This document shows, one piece after another, positions 52,119-59,979 of a stretch of 59,979 bases of DNA. The stretch is from positions 1-59,979 of the forward strand of contig NZ_QOCB01000005.1 of NCBI RefSeq assembly GCF_003318165.1, read 5' to 3'. How positions within the stretch are numbered: the first letter of the stretch is position 1; each line of letters begins with the position of its first letter. Position numbers and translations under genes: made by a program. Source of the DNA: Psychromonas sp. B3M02 (lineage in GTDB: Bacteria > Pseudomonadota > Gammaproteobacteria > Enterobacterales > Psychromonadaceae). A model generated the notes under the pieces. That model did no database searches. It was not told the origin of the DNA and was given only the letters and a program-made list of their open reading frames with translations.

Positions 52119-54119
52119 ATGGATCGTAAACAACTTTCTAATGCTATTCGTGCGTTAAGCATGGATGCAGTACAACAAGCTAATTCAGGGCACCCTGGTG
52201 CGCCAATGGGCATGGCAGATATTGCTGAAGTATTGTGGCGTTCGCACTTAAACCATAACCCACAGAATCCTCGGTGGAGTAATCGTGACCGTTTTGTTTT
52301 ATCAAATGGTCATGGCTCTATGCTGATCTATTCACTACTTCATTTAACCGGATACTCCTTACCCATTGAAGAGTTAAAAAACTTCCGTCAACTGCACTCA
52401 AAAACGCCTGGTCACCCTGAATATGGTTATGCGCCAGGTATTGAAACAACCACCGGACCATTGGGGCAGGGGATTGCTAATGCCGTTGGTATGGCAATAG
52501 CTGAAAAATCACTGGCAGCACAATTTAACCAACCTGATTACGATATCGTTGACCATTTTACCTACGTTTTTTTAGGTGATGGTTGCATGATGGAAGGGAT
52601 ATCTCATGAAGCTTGTTCATTGGCTGGAGTGTTAGGTTTAGGTAAGTTAATTGCCTTCTGGGATGATAATGGTATCTCCATTGATGGTGAGGTGGAAGGC
52701 TGGTTTACCGATGATACGGTTCAACGTTTTGAAGCTTACGGCTGGCATGTGATCGCTGATGTTGATGGTCACAATAGTGAAGCAATCGATGCAGCTATTC
52801 GGGCTGCTAAATTGGACCCGCGCCCGACTTTAATTTGTACTAAAACGATTATTGGTTTTGGCTCACCGAATAAAGCAGGAACACATGATTGTCATGGTGC
52901 ACCACTTGGTGCGGAAGAAATTACAGCAAGTAAAGCGCAGTTAGGTTGGCAACATGGTCCATTTGAAATTCCATCTGAGATCTATTCTGAGTGGGATGCT
53001 AAGCAAGCAGGGCAAGATAAAGAAACGCAGTGGAATGAATATTTTGCAGCTTATGCAGTTCAATATCCGGAGCTTGCTAGTGAATTTAAACGTCGTATGG
53101 CAGGAGATTTACCAGAGAACTGGCAACAAGCGACCAATGATTTTATTAATGACTTACAAGGCAATCCTGCCAATATCGCTTCCCGCAAAGCCTCACAAAA
53201 TACTTTAGAAGTGTATGCCAAGATGCTACCGGAATTAACCGGTGGTTCGGCTGATTTAGCACCTTCAAATTTAACTATGTGGTCACAATCAAAAGCATTA
53301 ACCCGTGATGATGCGTCCGGTAACTATATCCATTATGGTGTACGAGAATTTGCGATGACTGCAATCATTAATGGTATTGCATTACATGGTGGTTTGATCG
53401 CTTATGGTGCGACCTTTTTAATGTTTATGGAGTACGCGCGTAACGCAATGCGTATGGCCGCATTAATGAAGGTACAAAACATTCAAGTATATACCCATGA
53501 CTCCATTGGTTTAGGTGAAGATGGCCCAACACATCAACCTGTTGAGCAAATTGCATCATTGCGTATGACTCCTAATATGAGTACCTGGAGACCCTGTGAC
53601 CAGGTGGAATCTGCAGTCGCATGGAAGTTAGCAATTGAACGTAAAGATGCTCCCTCTGCATTGATCTTCTCTCGACAAAGCTTGGCACAACAATCGCGTA
53701 CTGCAGAGCAAGTCACTGATATCGCAAAGGGGGCTTATATTTTGAAGGATTGCACTGGTACGCCTGATTTAATTCTGATCGCAACAGGCTCTGAAGTACA
53801 ACTTGCGGTAGATGCCGCCACTGAATTGTCTGAAGCCGGTAGAAGCGTACGTGTTGTATCCATGCCATCAACGGATGTTTTTGAGCAACAGCCAATGACC
53901 TATAGAGAGCAGGTATTACCATCAAATATATCGGCACGTATTGCCATCGAAGCTGGCATTGCTGACTACTGGTATAAGTATGTAGGGTTGAATGGAAAAG
54001 TGGTCGGTATGACAAGCTTTGGTGAGTCAGCACCTGCAGAGCAACTTTTTGAGATGTTTGGGTTTACGGTGAGCAACATTGTTAATACTGCAACACAGTT
54101 ATTAGAGAAGGGAGTGTAG
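52119..54119 (+). CDS. tkt: Transketolase
   Basis: 666 residues, full length. Thiamine diphosphate motif [13 protein letters not shown]...DDNGIS (about 155-190), histidine '[14 protein letters not shown]' near residue 26, and C-terminal 'STDVFEQQ' region are conserved. Uses D-xylulose 5-phosphate, the end product of the preceding pathway, as donor. AAAGGTG before the ATG. Linked by two bases to the small ABM-like gene. Confidence 0.95.
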   Translation: MDRKQLSNAIRALSMDAVQQANSGHPGAPMGMADIAEVLWRSHLNHNPQNPRWSNRDRFVLSNGHGSMLIYSLLHLTGYSLPIEELKNFRQLHSKTPGHPEYGYAPGIETTTGPLGQGIANAVGMAIAEKSLAAQFNQPDYDIVDHFTYVFLGDGCMMEGISHEACSLAGVLGLGKLIAFWDDNGISIDGEVEGWFTDDTVQRFEAYGWHVIADVDGHNSEAIDAAIRAAKLDPRPTLICTKTIIGFGSPNKAGTHDCHGAPLGAEEITASKAQLGWQHGPFEIPSEIYSEWDAKQAGQDKETQWNEYFAAYAVQYPELASEFKRRMAGDLPENWQQATNDFINDLQGNPANIASRKASQNTLEVYAKMLPELTGGSADLAPSNLTMWSQSKALTRDDASGNYIHYGVREFAMTAIINGIALHGGLIAYGATFLMFMEYARNAMRMAALMKVQNIQVYTHDSIGLGEDGPTHQPVEQIASLRMTPNMSTWRPCDQVESAVAWKLAIERKDAPSALIFSRQSLAQQSRTAEQVTDIAKGAYILKDCTGTPDLILIATGSEVQLAVDAATELSEAGRSVRVVSMPSTDVFEQQPMTYREQVLPSNISARIAIEAGIADYWYKYVGLNGKVVGMTSFGESAPAEQLFEMFGFTVSNIVNTATQLLEKGV

Positions 54120-54121
54120 TC

Positions 54122-54448
54122 ATGACTATTTTAAGAACAGCATTTTTTGAAGCTAATTTAACAAAGGCTGAAAAACAAGATTTTCATCAATATATGCAAG
54201 ATGTGGTGGTACCTATTATTGCTACTTTTCCTAATAGCCAAGGAGTGGTATTAAGTAAACCTGAATTTATAGAGAGTGAAGCTCATCAAAATGTACTGCT
54301 TATTATGCAACATAGCTATAGTGATAAAGCAGCGATGGAAGAGGCTTTAGATTCAGAACAAAGGATTGCTAGTATGAATGCAACTAAAAAGATTATTGAA
54401 AAGTATGATATCAAAGTACATCACATGAATCTTATGCAAGCACCCTAG
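54122..54448 (+). CDS. Small dimeric alpha-beta barrel (ABM-like) protein
   Basis: 108 residues in a ferredoxin-like pattern (beta strand 'TILRTAFFEA', helix 'TKAEKQDFHQYMQDVVVPIIATF', strand 'GVVLSKPEFIE', strand 'VLLIMQHSYSDKAAMEEAL'). This layout fits antibiotic-biosynthesis-monooxygenase-like or related stress-responsive barrel proteins, often found near sugar operons with no known reaction. GGGAGTG ribosome site; two bases after transketolase, so co-transcribed. Function not assigned. Confidence 0.65.
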   Translation: MTILRTAFFEANLTKAEKQDFHQYMQDVVVPIIATFPNSQGVVLSKPEFIESEAHQNVLLIMQHSYSDKAAMEEALDSEQRIASMNATKKIIEKYDIKVHHMNLMQAP

Positions 54449-54484
54449 TAGGGTTTTATAAATAAATTAAAGTGTTGTTATGAA

Positions 54485-54515
54485 GCGTCAGTGGTGAAAA
54501 TCACTGGCGTTTTTT
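54485..54515 (+). terminator. Rho-independent terminator after the transketolase unit
   Basis: GCGTCAGTG (54485-54493) and CACTGGCGT (54502-54510) form a nine-base stem with two G-U pairs, followed by a run of six T. Confidence 0.85.
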
Positions 54516-54613
54516 ATTGGTTACTTTGGGGATTATGCTAGATGGATATCCCATAATGGGATGTTACTTATCTTGAAGTTGTGTGATTTATCTGTGTTGC
54601 TTGCTGGGAGCTT

Positions 54614-54754
54614 TTAGATCCAAGCTGATACTTCTACTAAAATAATTGCACTGATAGCAATTGCCATTTTTACAAAGAAAAATGCTTTATCAGCAAAAGC
54701 TGACACATTGTTATCTACGGTTTTTGGAGCATGATCTAAAGTTGTAGTATTCAT
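54614..54754 (-). CDS. Small single-helix membrane protein, 46 residues
   Basis: A short polar N-terminus (MNTTTLDHAPKTVDNN) precedes one membrane helix (AFFFVKMAIAISAIILVEV), ending SAWI. AAGGAA lies eight bases before the ATG, and a good sigma-70-type promoter is 30 bases upstream (54791-54819), both supporting a real gene. I do not recognise the family. It is isolated between the transketolase terminator and the sugar ABC operon, on the opposite strand. Confidence 0.7.
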   Translation of the reverse strand: MNTTTLDHAPKTVDNNVSAFADKAFFFVKMAIAISAIILVEVSAWI

Positions 54755-54790
54755 ACGTAATTTCCTTACTTAAATAGTGAATTTGTATAT

Positions 54791-54819
54791 ATTATGCGCA
54801 ATTATGTGATGAGAGTCAA
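54791..54819 (-). promoter_or_regulatory. Sigma-70 promoter for the 46-residue membrane protein
   Basis: Leftward TTGACT (54814-54819) and CATAAT (54791-54796) are exactly 17 bases apart. The start would be near 54784 with a leader of about 30 bases. Confidence 0.65.
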
Positions 54820-55255
54820 ATTTATGCCGTAATATTATTACTGTTATGGCACTTTCATAAACTCAAATAAGATCAATAACCTAGTTATTATTTAGCCAAT
54901 ATCAGTGTGTTTTTATGCGAAATTTAACTGTTTATTTTTACTTTTTTATTGTAAATAAAGCATAAATATTTCTGTTCAATACTATCTACTCGTCTATTTT
55001 TCCTTTATTCCTCCTATTCATGTTGGAAGTTTGTATTACACAATTTCACTGTGTTGCTTACCTTTTTACTTTAAATAACTTTTAACTCGCTGATCTATAA
55101 ATAGTTTTCCCTGCAAAAACAATAAAACTTTTTAAATAAATGAAAAATCTACCCAATGTGAGCTTATGAGATAGAGATCAATAAATAGCACCTCAAATAG
55201 CTAATCGATTTAAATTCGGACTTGAGTCACACAATAATTTGAAAACTATAAGTAC
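54820..55255. other. AT-rich intergenic stretch without genes
   Basis: About 435 bases of AT-rich sequence between the small membrane protein promoter and the ABC operon promoter. No ORF with an RBS, no repeat and no stable hairpin that I can support. Confidence 0.6.
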
Positions 55256-55287
55256 TATAATGTGGAATTTTTTGGAATATTATTCCA
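55256..55287 (+). promoter_or_regulatory. Promoter -10 and IclR-like palindrome of the sugar ABC operon
   Basis: TATAAT at 55256-55261 is followed by TGGAAT (55263-55268) and by TGGAATA-T-TATTCCA (55273-55287), a palindrome close to the IclR-type pattern TGGAAAT-N-ATTTCCA. The position just downstream of the -10 fits repression. No convincing -35 box. Confidence 0.5.
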
Positions 55288-55336
55288 TATTGTAGAATTT
55301 TATCTTTATGTTAAAAAGATAATATACGAGGATAGT

Positions 55337-56881
55337 ATGAGATTTATTGATACTCCTGAGGGCAGTTTGCTTTCAATTAATAATCTTACAAAGCGTTTCT
55401 TTAATTTTGTAGCTTTGGAGTCTGCTTCTTTTAATGTTCACCCCGGTCGGTGTGTAGCTTTATTAGGAGAGAATGGTGCAGGTAAGTCTACTTTAATTAA
55501 AACGTTGGCTGGTATTAATAAAAAAACCAGTGGAGAGATTATTTTTAAAAATGAATCGATAGAAGATGCAACTGCGCTTAATCGATCTAACAAGTCACCT
55601 ATTGCATTCATTCATCAAGATTTAGGTTTAGTTGAATGGATGACTGTCACTGAAAACATTGGGTTAACTTTAGGTTTTCCTAAAAAATGGGGAATTATTA
55701 ATTGGAAGGCTGCTGAACAAAAAGCAGAAGAAGTACTTAATTTAGTAGGGTTAGATGCTAAAGCCTCGGAACGTATTTTTAATTTGAGTGCTGCTGAAAA
55801 AGCATTATTAACCATTGCCCGTGCACTCATTGCTGATGCCGAAGTGTTAATACTTGATGAGCCTACTGCCTCTTTAGTGGCGAGTGATGTAGGGCGTATG
55901 TTCGATGTATTAAAAGGCTTAAAAGCACGAGGTGTAGGCATGATTTATGTGTCGCATCGTTTAGATGAAATACACGATATTTGTGATGATGTTGTTGTAT
56001 TGCGCGATGGGAAAATGGTGGGCTCAGGTTTAGTAAAAGATTATTCACTTGATGATCTTGTTACCTTAATCGTTGGCATGAAAAAAGAGATGAGTTACAG
56101 AGCGCCATTAAACCCAACTTCACCCGTTGTCTTGAATATTGAAAATCTACAGATTGGTGACCTTGACCCGTTTAATATGAGTTTAAGAAAAGGCGAACTA
56201 GTGTCTTTAGTTGGCTTAAGAAATGCGGGACAGGAAGCGATAGGTCAGTCCTTGTTTGGTCGTTTGAATATCAAAAGTGGCGAAGTGATGATCAACGGCA
56301 AAAAAGCAGATATTTCTTCACCTGCTAAAAGCATTGCAAGTGGCATTGCGATGGTCGCGGCAGACCGCGTGAAAGAAAGTATTTGCGGCGCAATGAGCGC
56401 CTTAGAAAATTTAAATCTTAATCCAAGCAATTTGGGTAAAAGAGAGTTATCAAGCCTCTCTAAAGCAGAAGAGGAAGCGTCAACCTTTCAGGCTATAAGT
56501 GAGTATTCAGTCAGACCAAGAGATCCCAATATATCAATTAGCTCAATGAGTGGTGGTAACCAACAAAAAATCATTTTGGCTAGGTGGTTCAATATGAATA
56601 AGCCGATCATGATTTTAGATAATCCTACTGCCGGTGTTGATATCGGTGCTCGTTCTGAAATTTATAAAATCATGCAAAGAGCAATTGAGAACGGGTTATC
56701 CGTGATTGTTATCTCAAGTGATTTTGAAGAGGTTGTGAACATATCAAATCGAGCATTGGTATTTAATCGTGGTCGAGTTGTTAAAGAATTAATGGAGGAG
56801 GGGGTGACTTTATCTAATTTATTGAAGTATGCGTCAGGCTCAAAAGTAGAAGAGGTACAACATGTCAACATCGAATATTAA
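55337..56881 (+). CDS. Sugar ABC transporter ATP-binding protein (RbsA/XylG type)
   Basis: 514 residues with two ABC domains. The first has Walker A GENGAGKST (about 41-49) and Walker B LILDEPTASL; its signature is altered (LSAAEKALLTIARAL instead of LSGGQ). The second, as usual for this family, has a degenerate P-loop (GLRNAGQEAIG) but retains SSMSGGNQQKIILARW and LDNPTAGVD. The frame is open from a GTG at 55262, but GAGGA before 55337 marks the start. First gene of a four-gene sugar uptake unit. Confidence 0.9.
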   Translation: MRFIDTPEGSLLSINNLTKRFFNFVALESASFNVHPGRCVALLGENGAGKSTLIKTLAGINKKTSGEIIFKNESIEDATALNRSNKSPIAFIHQDLGLVEWMTVTENIGLTLGFPKKWGIINWKAAEQKAEEVLNLVGLDAKASERIFNLSAAEKALLTIARALIADAEVLILDEPTASLVASDVGRMFDVLKGLKARGVGMIYVSHRLDEIHDICDDVVVLRDGKMVGSGLVKDYSLDDLVTLIVGMKKEMSYRAPLNPTSPVVLNIENLQIGDLDPFNMSLRKGELVSLVGLRNAGQEAIGQSLFGRLNIKSGEVMINGKKADISSPAKSIASGIAMVAADRVKESICGAMSALENLNLNPSNLGKRELSSLSKAEEEASTFQAISEYSVRPRDPNISISSMSGGNQQKIILARWFNMNKPIMILDNPTAGVDIGARSEIYKIMQRAIENGLSVIVISSDFEEVVNISNRALVFNRGRVVKELMEEGVTLSNLLKYASGSKVEEVQHVNIEY

Positions 56882-57899
56882 ATCCACCGCATTAGAAACT
56901 GAAGTGTCGATGAAGCTCGGCCTAGGAAATATGGTCACGCAAGTATTGATGCGCTACGGGTTATTAATACTTACGCTGTTATTAATTGTAGTGTTCAGTT
57001 CCACCACAGATACCTTCTTTTCAATGTTAACGCTACAGGCAATCCTTAGTGAGAAAAGTGTAGTGGCGATCTTAGCCCTTGCTGCCATGGTCACTATGGT
57101 GACCGGAAAAATGAACCTAAATGTTGGGTTTGGTGTGACTTTTTGGCATGTATTAGTGATCACCTTACAACAACGTTATGGGTTTTCATGGGAGGCTGCG
57201 GCATTAACTGTGGTGTTATGTGGCTGTTTATATGGAGCCTTAAATGGCATGTTGGTGGCGTTAGCTGATATCGATTCATTTGTTGCAACGCTAGGGACTG
57301 GTACGGTGATTTATGCGGTTTCGCTTTGGCATTCCGATGGTCGTCAAATCGTAGGCGCCTTACCTGAAAGCTTTTATAACTTAAGTGGTTACGAAGTATT
57401 TGGCTTACCTGTTGTGGTCTTTTACCTAGCGGCAATCACTTTTGCGTTGTGGATATTAACTGAATATACCGCGCTAGGTAGAAAGCTTTATGCCGTAGGT
57501 GCAAACCCAAATACAGCAACATTAAATGGGATTAATACTAAGGCTTGTTATATCGGTTCTTATGTTGTTTCTGACGGCTTAATTGCCTTTGCAAGTGTGT
57601 TATTAGCATCACATATCGGTATTGGTTCATCTTCTGTAGGGCAAGACTTCATGTTACCTGCATTGGTAGGGGCTTTCTTAGGATCAACAACCTTTAGAGC
57701 AGGGAGAGTAAATGTATGGGGCACCATTATTGGTGTGTCGCTAGTGAGTGTCGGTATTTCTGGCTTACAACAGCTGGGAACACCATTTTTTGTTGAACCA
57801 TTATTCAATGGTGCGATTTTATTGGTGGCTATTACCTTGGCAGGTTTTAGTCAAAAACGAAAACAGACTGCAACTAAAAACAACATAAAGGTGAAATGA
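56862..57899 (+). CDS. Sugar ABC transporter permease (RbsC type)
   Basis: 345 residues, eight to ten transmembrane helices, BPD_transp_2 family: 'LAALAAMVTMVTGKMNLNVGFGV' (about 65-87) and 'GRKLYAVGANPNTATLNGINT' (about 205-225) are the conserved segments. Overlaps the ATPase gene by 20 bases and its stop overlaps the binding-protein start (ATGATGA). The glycine/serine-rich 'GIDLSVG' motif of ribose permeases is replaced by GKMNLNVG. Confidence 0.88.
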   Translation: MSTSNIKSTALETEVSMKLGLGNMVTQVLMRYGLLILTLLLIVVFSSTTDTFFSMLTLQAILSEKSVVAILALAAMVTMVTGKMNLNVGFGVTFWHVLVITLQQRYGFSWEAAALTVVLCGCLYGALNGMLVALADIDSFVATLGTGTVIYAVSLWHSDGRQIVGALPESFYNLSGYEVFGLPVVVFYLAAITFALWILTEYTALGRKLYAVGANPNTATLNGINTKACYIGSYVVSDGLIAFASVLLASHIGIGSSSVGQDFMLPALVGAFLGSTTFRAGRVNVWGTIIGVSLVSVGISGLQQLGTPFFVEPLFNGAILLVAITLAGFSQKRKQTATKNNIKVK

Positions 57900-59014
57900 T
57901 GAAAAATCCAATCAAATACTTAAGCTTAATAGCCGCGGTGACCCTATCAACCTATTCATATGCTGACGCAACCAGTGCGCAACAATATGTCGATATGGCA
58001 AAACAGGTGGTTGCCGAAGCCTCTGGCGAAACAAATGTAGCCTTTTCTTTACCTACAGGGCCTAAAGCTGTGCAAGATAAAACCGTTATTTTTGTTGCCT
58101 CTGACCTGAAAAATAGTGGTGTTGCAGGTGTTGTTAAGGGCTTTGAAGAAGCCGCAAAAGCAATTGGTTGGAATGTGCGAGTACTAGACGGTGCTGGTAG
58201 TGTTCCCTCTCAATCATCAGCGATGAAGCAAGCGTTAGCCTTACAGCCAGACGGTATAGTCGTGGGCGGTTTTACACCGAATACAATGGTACCAACCTTA
58301 CGTAAAGCCAATCAACTGGGCATAAAACTTGTAAGTTGGCATGCAACACCTAATCCAGGTCCAATTGAAGATTTGTTCATAGAAACGAACATTACCAGTT
58401 CTGCAGATGATGTTGCTCGTGTTTCTGCTATGTACGCCATTGCAAAATCAGAAGGTAAAGCCAATGTGGTTATTTTAACCGATGGTCTTTATAGCATTGC
58501 GGTACATAAAGCAGACGTAATGAAGTCGTATATTGAAAAGTGTGAGGGTTGTTCTGTATTAGGTTATGAAGATACACCTTTAGCTAACACCTCAGCTCGT
58601 ATCCCACAGTTAACATACTCACTAGTACAAAAACACGGTGATAAATATAACTATACATTAGCGATTAATGACCTTTATTTTGACTACATGTCTCCTGCTT
58701 TACGCTCTGCAGGTAAAAAGAAAGGTGATGCACCTTATAACATTTCAGCTGGTGACGGTAGTGAGTCAGCATTTGAAAGAATCAGAAATGGTGACTTCCA
58801 AGTGGCAACAGTGGCTGAGCCATTAAGCCTACATGGTTGGCAGGTAATCGATGAGTTTAATCGTTTATTCCAAGATCAACCCATTAGCGGTTACGTTACG
58901 CCAGTACATTTAGTGACTGCTGAGAACATCCATAGTAATGGTGGTGATCAAAACCTTTATGACCCAGAGAATAATTATCGTGAATATTACTCTGCGTCTT
59001 GGAATGGCAAATAA
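57896..59014 (+). CDS. Sugar ABC transporter periplasmic binding protein
   Basis: 372 residues with signal peptide (MMKNPIKYLSLIAAVTLSTYSYA) and the type I periplasmic-binding fold of the RbsB family ('VIFVASDLKNSGVAGVVKGFEEAAKAIGW' region, 'QPDGIVVGG', 'AINDLYFDYM'). Two cysteines (CEGC, about 211-214) are close together. Starts at ATG 57896 or 57899 with an AAGGTG site, coupled to the permease. The ligand is probably a sugar or sugar lactone. Confidence 0.87.
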   Translation: MMKNPIKYLSLIAAVTLSTYSYADATSAQQYVDMAKQVVAEASGETNVAFSLPTGPKAVQDKTVIFVASDLKNSGVAGVVKGFEEAAKAIGWNVRVLDGAGSVPSQSSAMKQALALQPDGIVVGGFTPNTMVPTLRKANQLGIKLVSWHATPNPGPIEDLFIETNITSSADDVARVSAMYAIAKSEGKANVVILTDGLYSIAVHKADVMKSYIEKCEGCSVLGYEDTPLANTSARIPQLTYSLVQKHGDKYNYTLAINDLYFDYMSPALRSAGKKKGDAPYNISAGDGSESAFERIRNGDFQVATVAEPLSLHGWQVIDEFNRLFQDQPISGYVTPVHLVTAENIHSNGGDQNLYDPENNYREYYSASWNGK

Positions 59015-59025
59015 AGGAGGCAAGT

Positions 59026-59910
59026 ATGTCATTTTCTTCTGCAATGTTATCTGAATTAACATTGGTTAGTGGAGGACATATTTGGTGTGAAGGTGCGGCA
59101 TGGTTGCCGCACTCTAAGCAACTTTTGTTCTCAGATGTGAAAAAAGGGGTCTTGTATCTTTTTGATAGTAACACTCAAGAAACGATTTTAGTCACTGAGC
59201 AATCCAATTACGCCAATGGCAATTATACCTTGAGTAATGGTGATGTTATTACCTGTGAACATGGGCGTCGGTGCATCTCTTTACGCAGTAAAGATAACCT
59301 AGCGATTGCTAAGGTGATGATTGAAAAGCTTGATGGTAAACGATTAAACTCACCGAATGACCTTGTTGAACGCAAATCCGATGGCACTATTTGGTTTACT
59401 GATCCACCCTATGGCATTACTAGCGATGAAGAAGGTTATAAAGCAGAAAGCCAAATTATAGGCTGTTATATTTATTGTTATGACCCAAGTCGCGATACCT
59501 TGACCATAGCGACTAGCGATATTCAACGACCTAATGGATTAGTCTTTTCACCTGATGAATCAATCTTATACGTTGCGGATATGTCGATTGTTGATTTTCC
59601 AACACAGGGTTTGAAACACTTAAAAGCCTTTGATGTTGATGGTTGTCGCTTATCCAATGGACGCTTAGTCTATGAGGTCGAGCAGGGGATTCCAGACGGA
59701 ATGACTGTGGATAAATTTGGTACCTTGTATTTAAGCTCAGGCGAAGGAGTGATTGTGCTTAATAAAAAGATGCAGCTATTGGGGAAAATCTTCACTTCGG
59801 AAACTGTATCTAATTGCACCTTTGATGATCAGGAAAAAACGCTTTATATTACCGCCTCAAGTTCAGTTTATGCGATTGAAATAGATACTAAGGTGTTAAG
59901 TCACTTATAA
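59026..59910 (+). CDS. SMP-30/gluconolactonase-family lactonase
   Basis: 294 residues forming a six-bladed beta-propeller. Metal-site landmarks: E in 'IWCEGAAWLP' (about 17-26), N in 'KRLNSPNDLV' (about 107-116), N in 'IQRPNGLVFSPDE' and D in 'IPDGMTVDKFG'. Opens an aldonolactone ring in the presence of a divalent metal. AAAGGAGG before 59026 is stronger than at 58999, so the shorter form is chosen. Last gene of the ABC unit, which suggests the importer brings in a lactone or an aldose oxidised to one. Confidence 0.87.
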   Translation: MSFSSAMLSELTLVSGGHIWCEGAAWLPHSKQLLFSDVKKGVLYLFDSNTQETILVTEQSNYANGNYTLSNGDVITCEHGRRCISLRSKDNLAIAKVMIEKLDGKRLNSPNDLVERKSDGTIWFTDPPYGITSDEEGYKAESQIIGCYIYCYDPSRDTLTIATSDIQRPNGLVFSPDESILYVADMSIVDFPTQGLKHLKAFDVDGCRLSNGRLVYEVEQGIPDGMTVDKFGTLYLSSGEGVIVLNKKMQLLGKIFTSETVSNCTFDDQEKTLYITASSSVYAIEIDTKVLSHL

Positions 59911-59926
59911 AGTGAGTAGATTTTTT
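59901..59926 (+). terminator. Terminator after the SMP-30 gene
   Basis: TCACTT (59901-59906) and AAGTGA (59910-59915) enclose a three-base loop containing part of the stop codon, followed by GTAGATTTTTT. Short but well placed. Confidence 0.6.
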
Positions 59927-59979
59927 ACAGTTTAAGTATGTTTAGTAAGGCATTTAAGTTATTAAATATAGCTTATAAA

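Overview
The window reads as chromosome of a marine, AT-rich gammaproteobacterium of the Psychromonas/Vibrio/Shewanella type. This rests on gene content (giant RTX adhesin with its own type I exporter, TRAP transport, yqjD-like and YtjA-like stress genes, sigma-54 circuits) and on AT-rich codon use; the genus cannot be fixed from the sequence alone. There are no rRNA or tRNA genes, CRISPR arrays, insertion sequences or phage genes that I can see.

Layout. (1) 1-8077: the C-terminal end of a giant repeat/RTX adhesin, followed by its dedicated export machine (TolC-type outer-membrane protein, ABC ATPase/permease, HlyD-type adaptor), tightly coupled. (2) 8131-10135, minus strand: a zinc-ribbon metallopeptidase and a SHOCT-domain protein. 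(3) 10634-19887: five genes of the transglutaminase / circularly permuted ATP-grasp / alpha-E family, a predicted and still poorly understood amide-bond-forming system. It is present as two paralogous sets, and one ATP-grasp copy has lost its key motifs. A sigma-54 (-24/-12) promoter with an NtrC-like dyad about 110 bp upstream lies in front of it. (4) 20206-27234: two convergent blocks of envelope-stress genes. The plus-strand block is yqjD/yqjE/yqjK-like plus a PerM-type permease. The minus-strand block is BON protein, DUF1328, small lipoprotein, hemerythrin, a phosphatase-lipid kinase fusion and a sigma-54 activator. Each block is preceded by a near-identical sigma-54 promoter and a shared 12-base upstream element; I consider this the best candidate for an undescribed regulatory system. 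(5) 27495-34049: LysR regulator, RND efflux pump (adaptor + permease), MDR oxidoreductase. (6) 34123-40253: a GntR/UTRA regulator with a twin palindromic operator, divergent from an ABC importer of the 2-aminoethylphosphonate type that carries an alkaline-phosphatase-superfamily enzyme and a HAD hydrolase but no known C-P cleavage gene. (7) 40330-40700: fused remnants of a lactonase and a probable GntR regulator. (8) 41376-54448: a complete 2,3-diketo-L-gulonate/L-xylulose catabolic operon (yiaK, TRAP yiaMNO, sgbE, HAD, yiaL, lyxK, sgbH, yiaJ-type IclR, sgbU), extended by transaldolase, transketolase and a small ABM-like protein. (9) 54614-54754: a 46-residue membrane protein. (10) 55337-59910: a ribose-type sugar ABC importer followed by an SMP-30 lactonase, with an IclR-like palindrome in its leader.

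How the parts work together. Region 8 imports 2,3-diketo-L-gulonate, reduces it, phosphorylates it, decarboxylates it and epimerises the product to D-xylulose 5-phosphate; transketolase and transaldolase then feed this into central metabolism. Region 10 probably imports and opens a related sugar lactone and may share the IclR regulator. Region 4 looks like a self-contained envelope-stress regulon with its activator at the end of one arm. Region 3 is probably a nitrogen-responsive enzyme set acting on a peptide or polyamide substrate that is not identified here.
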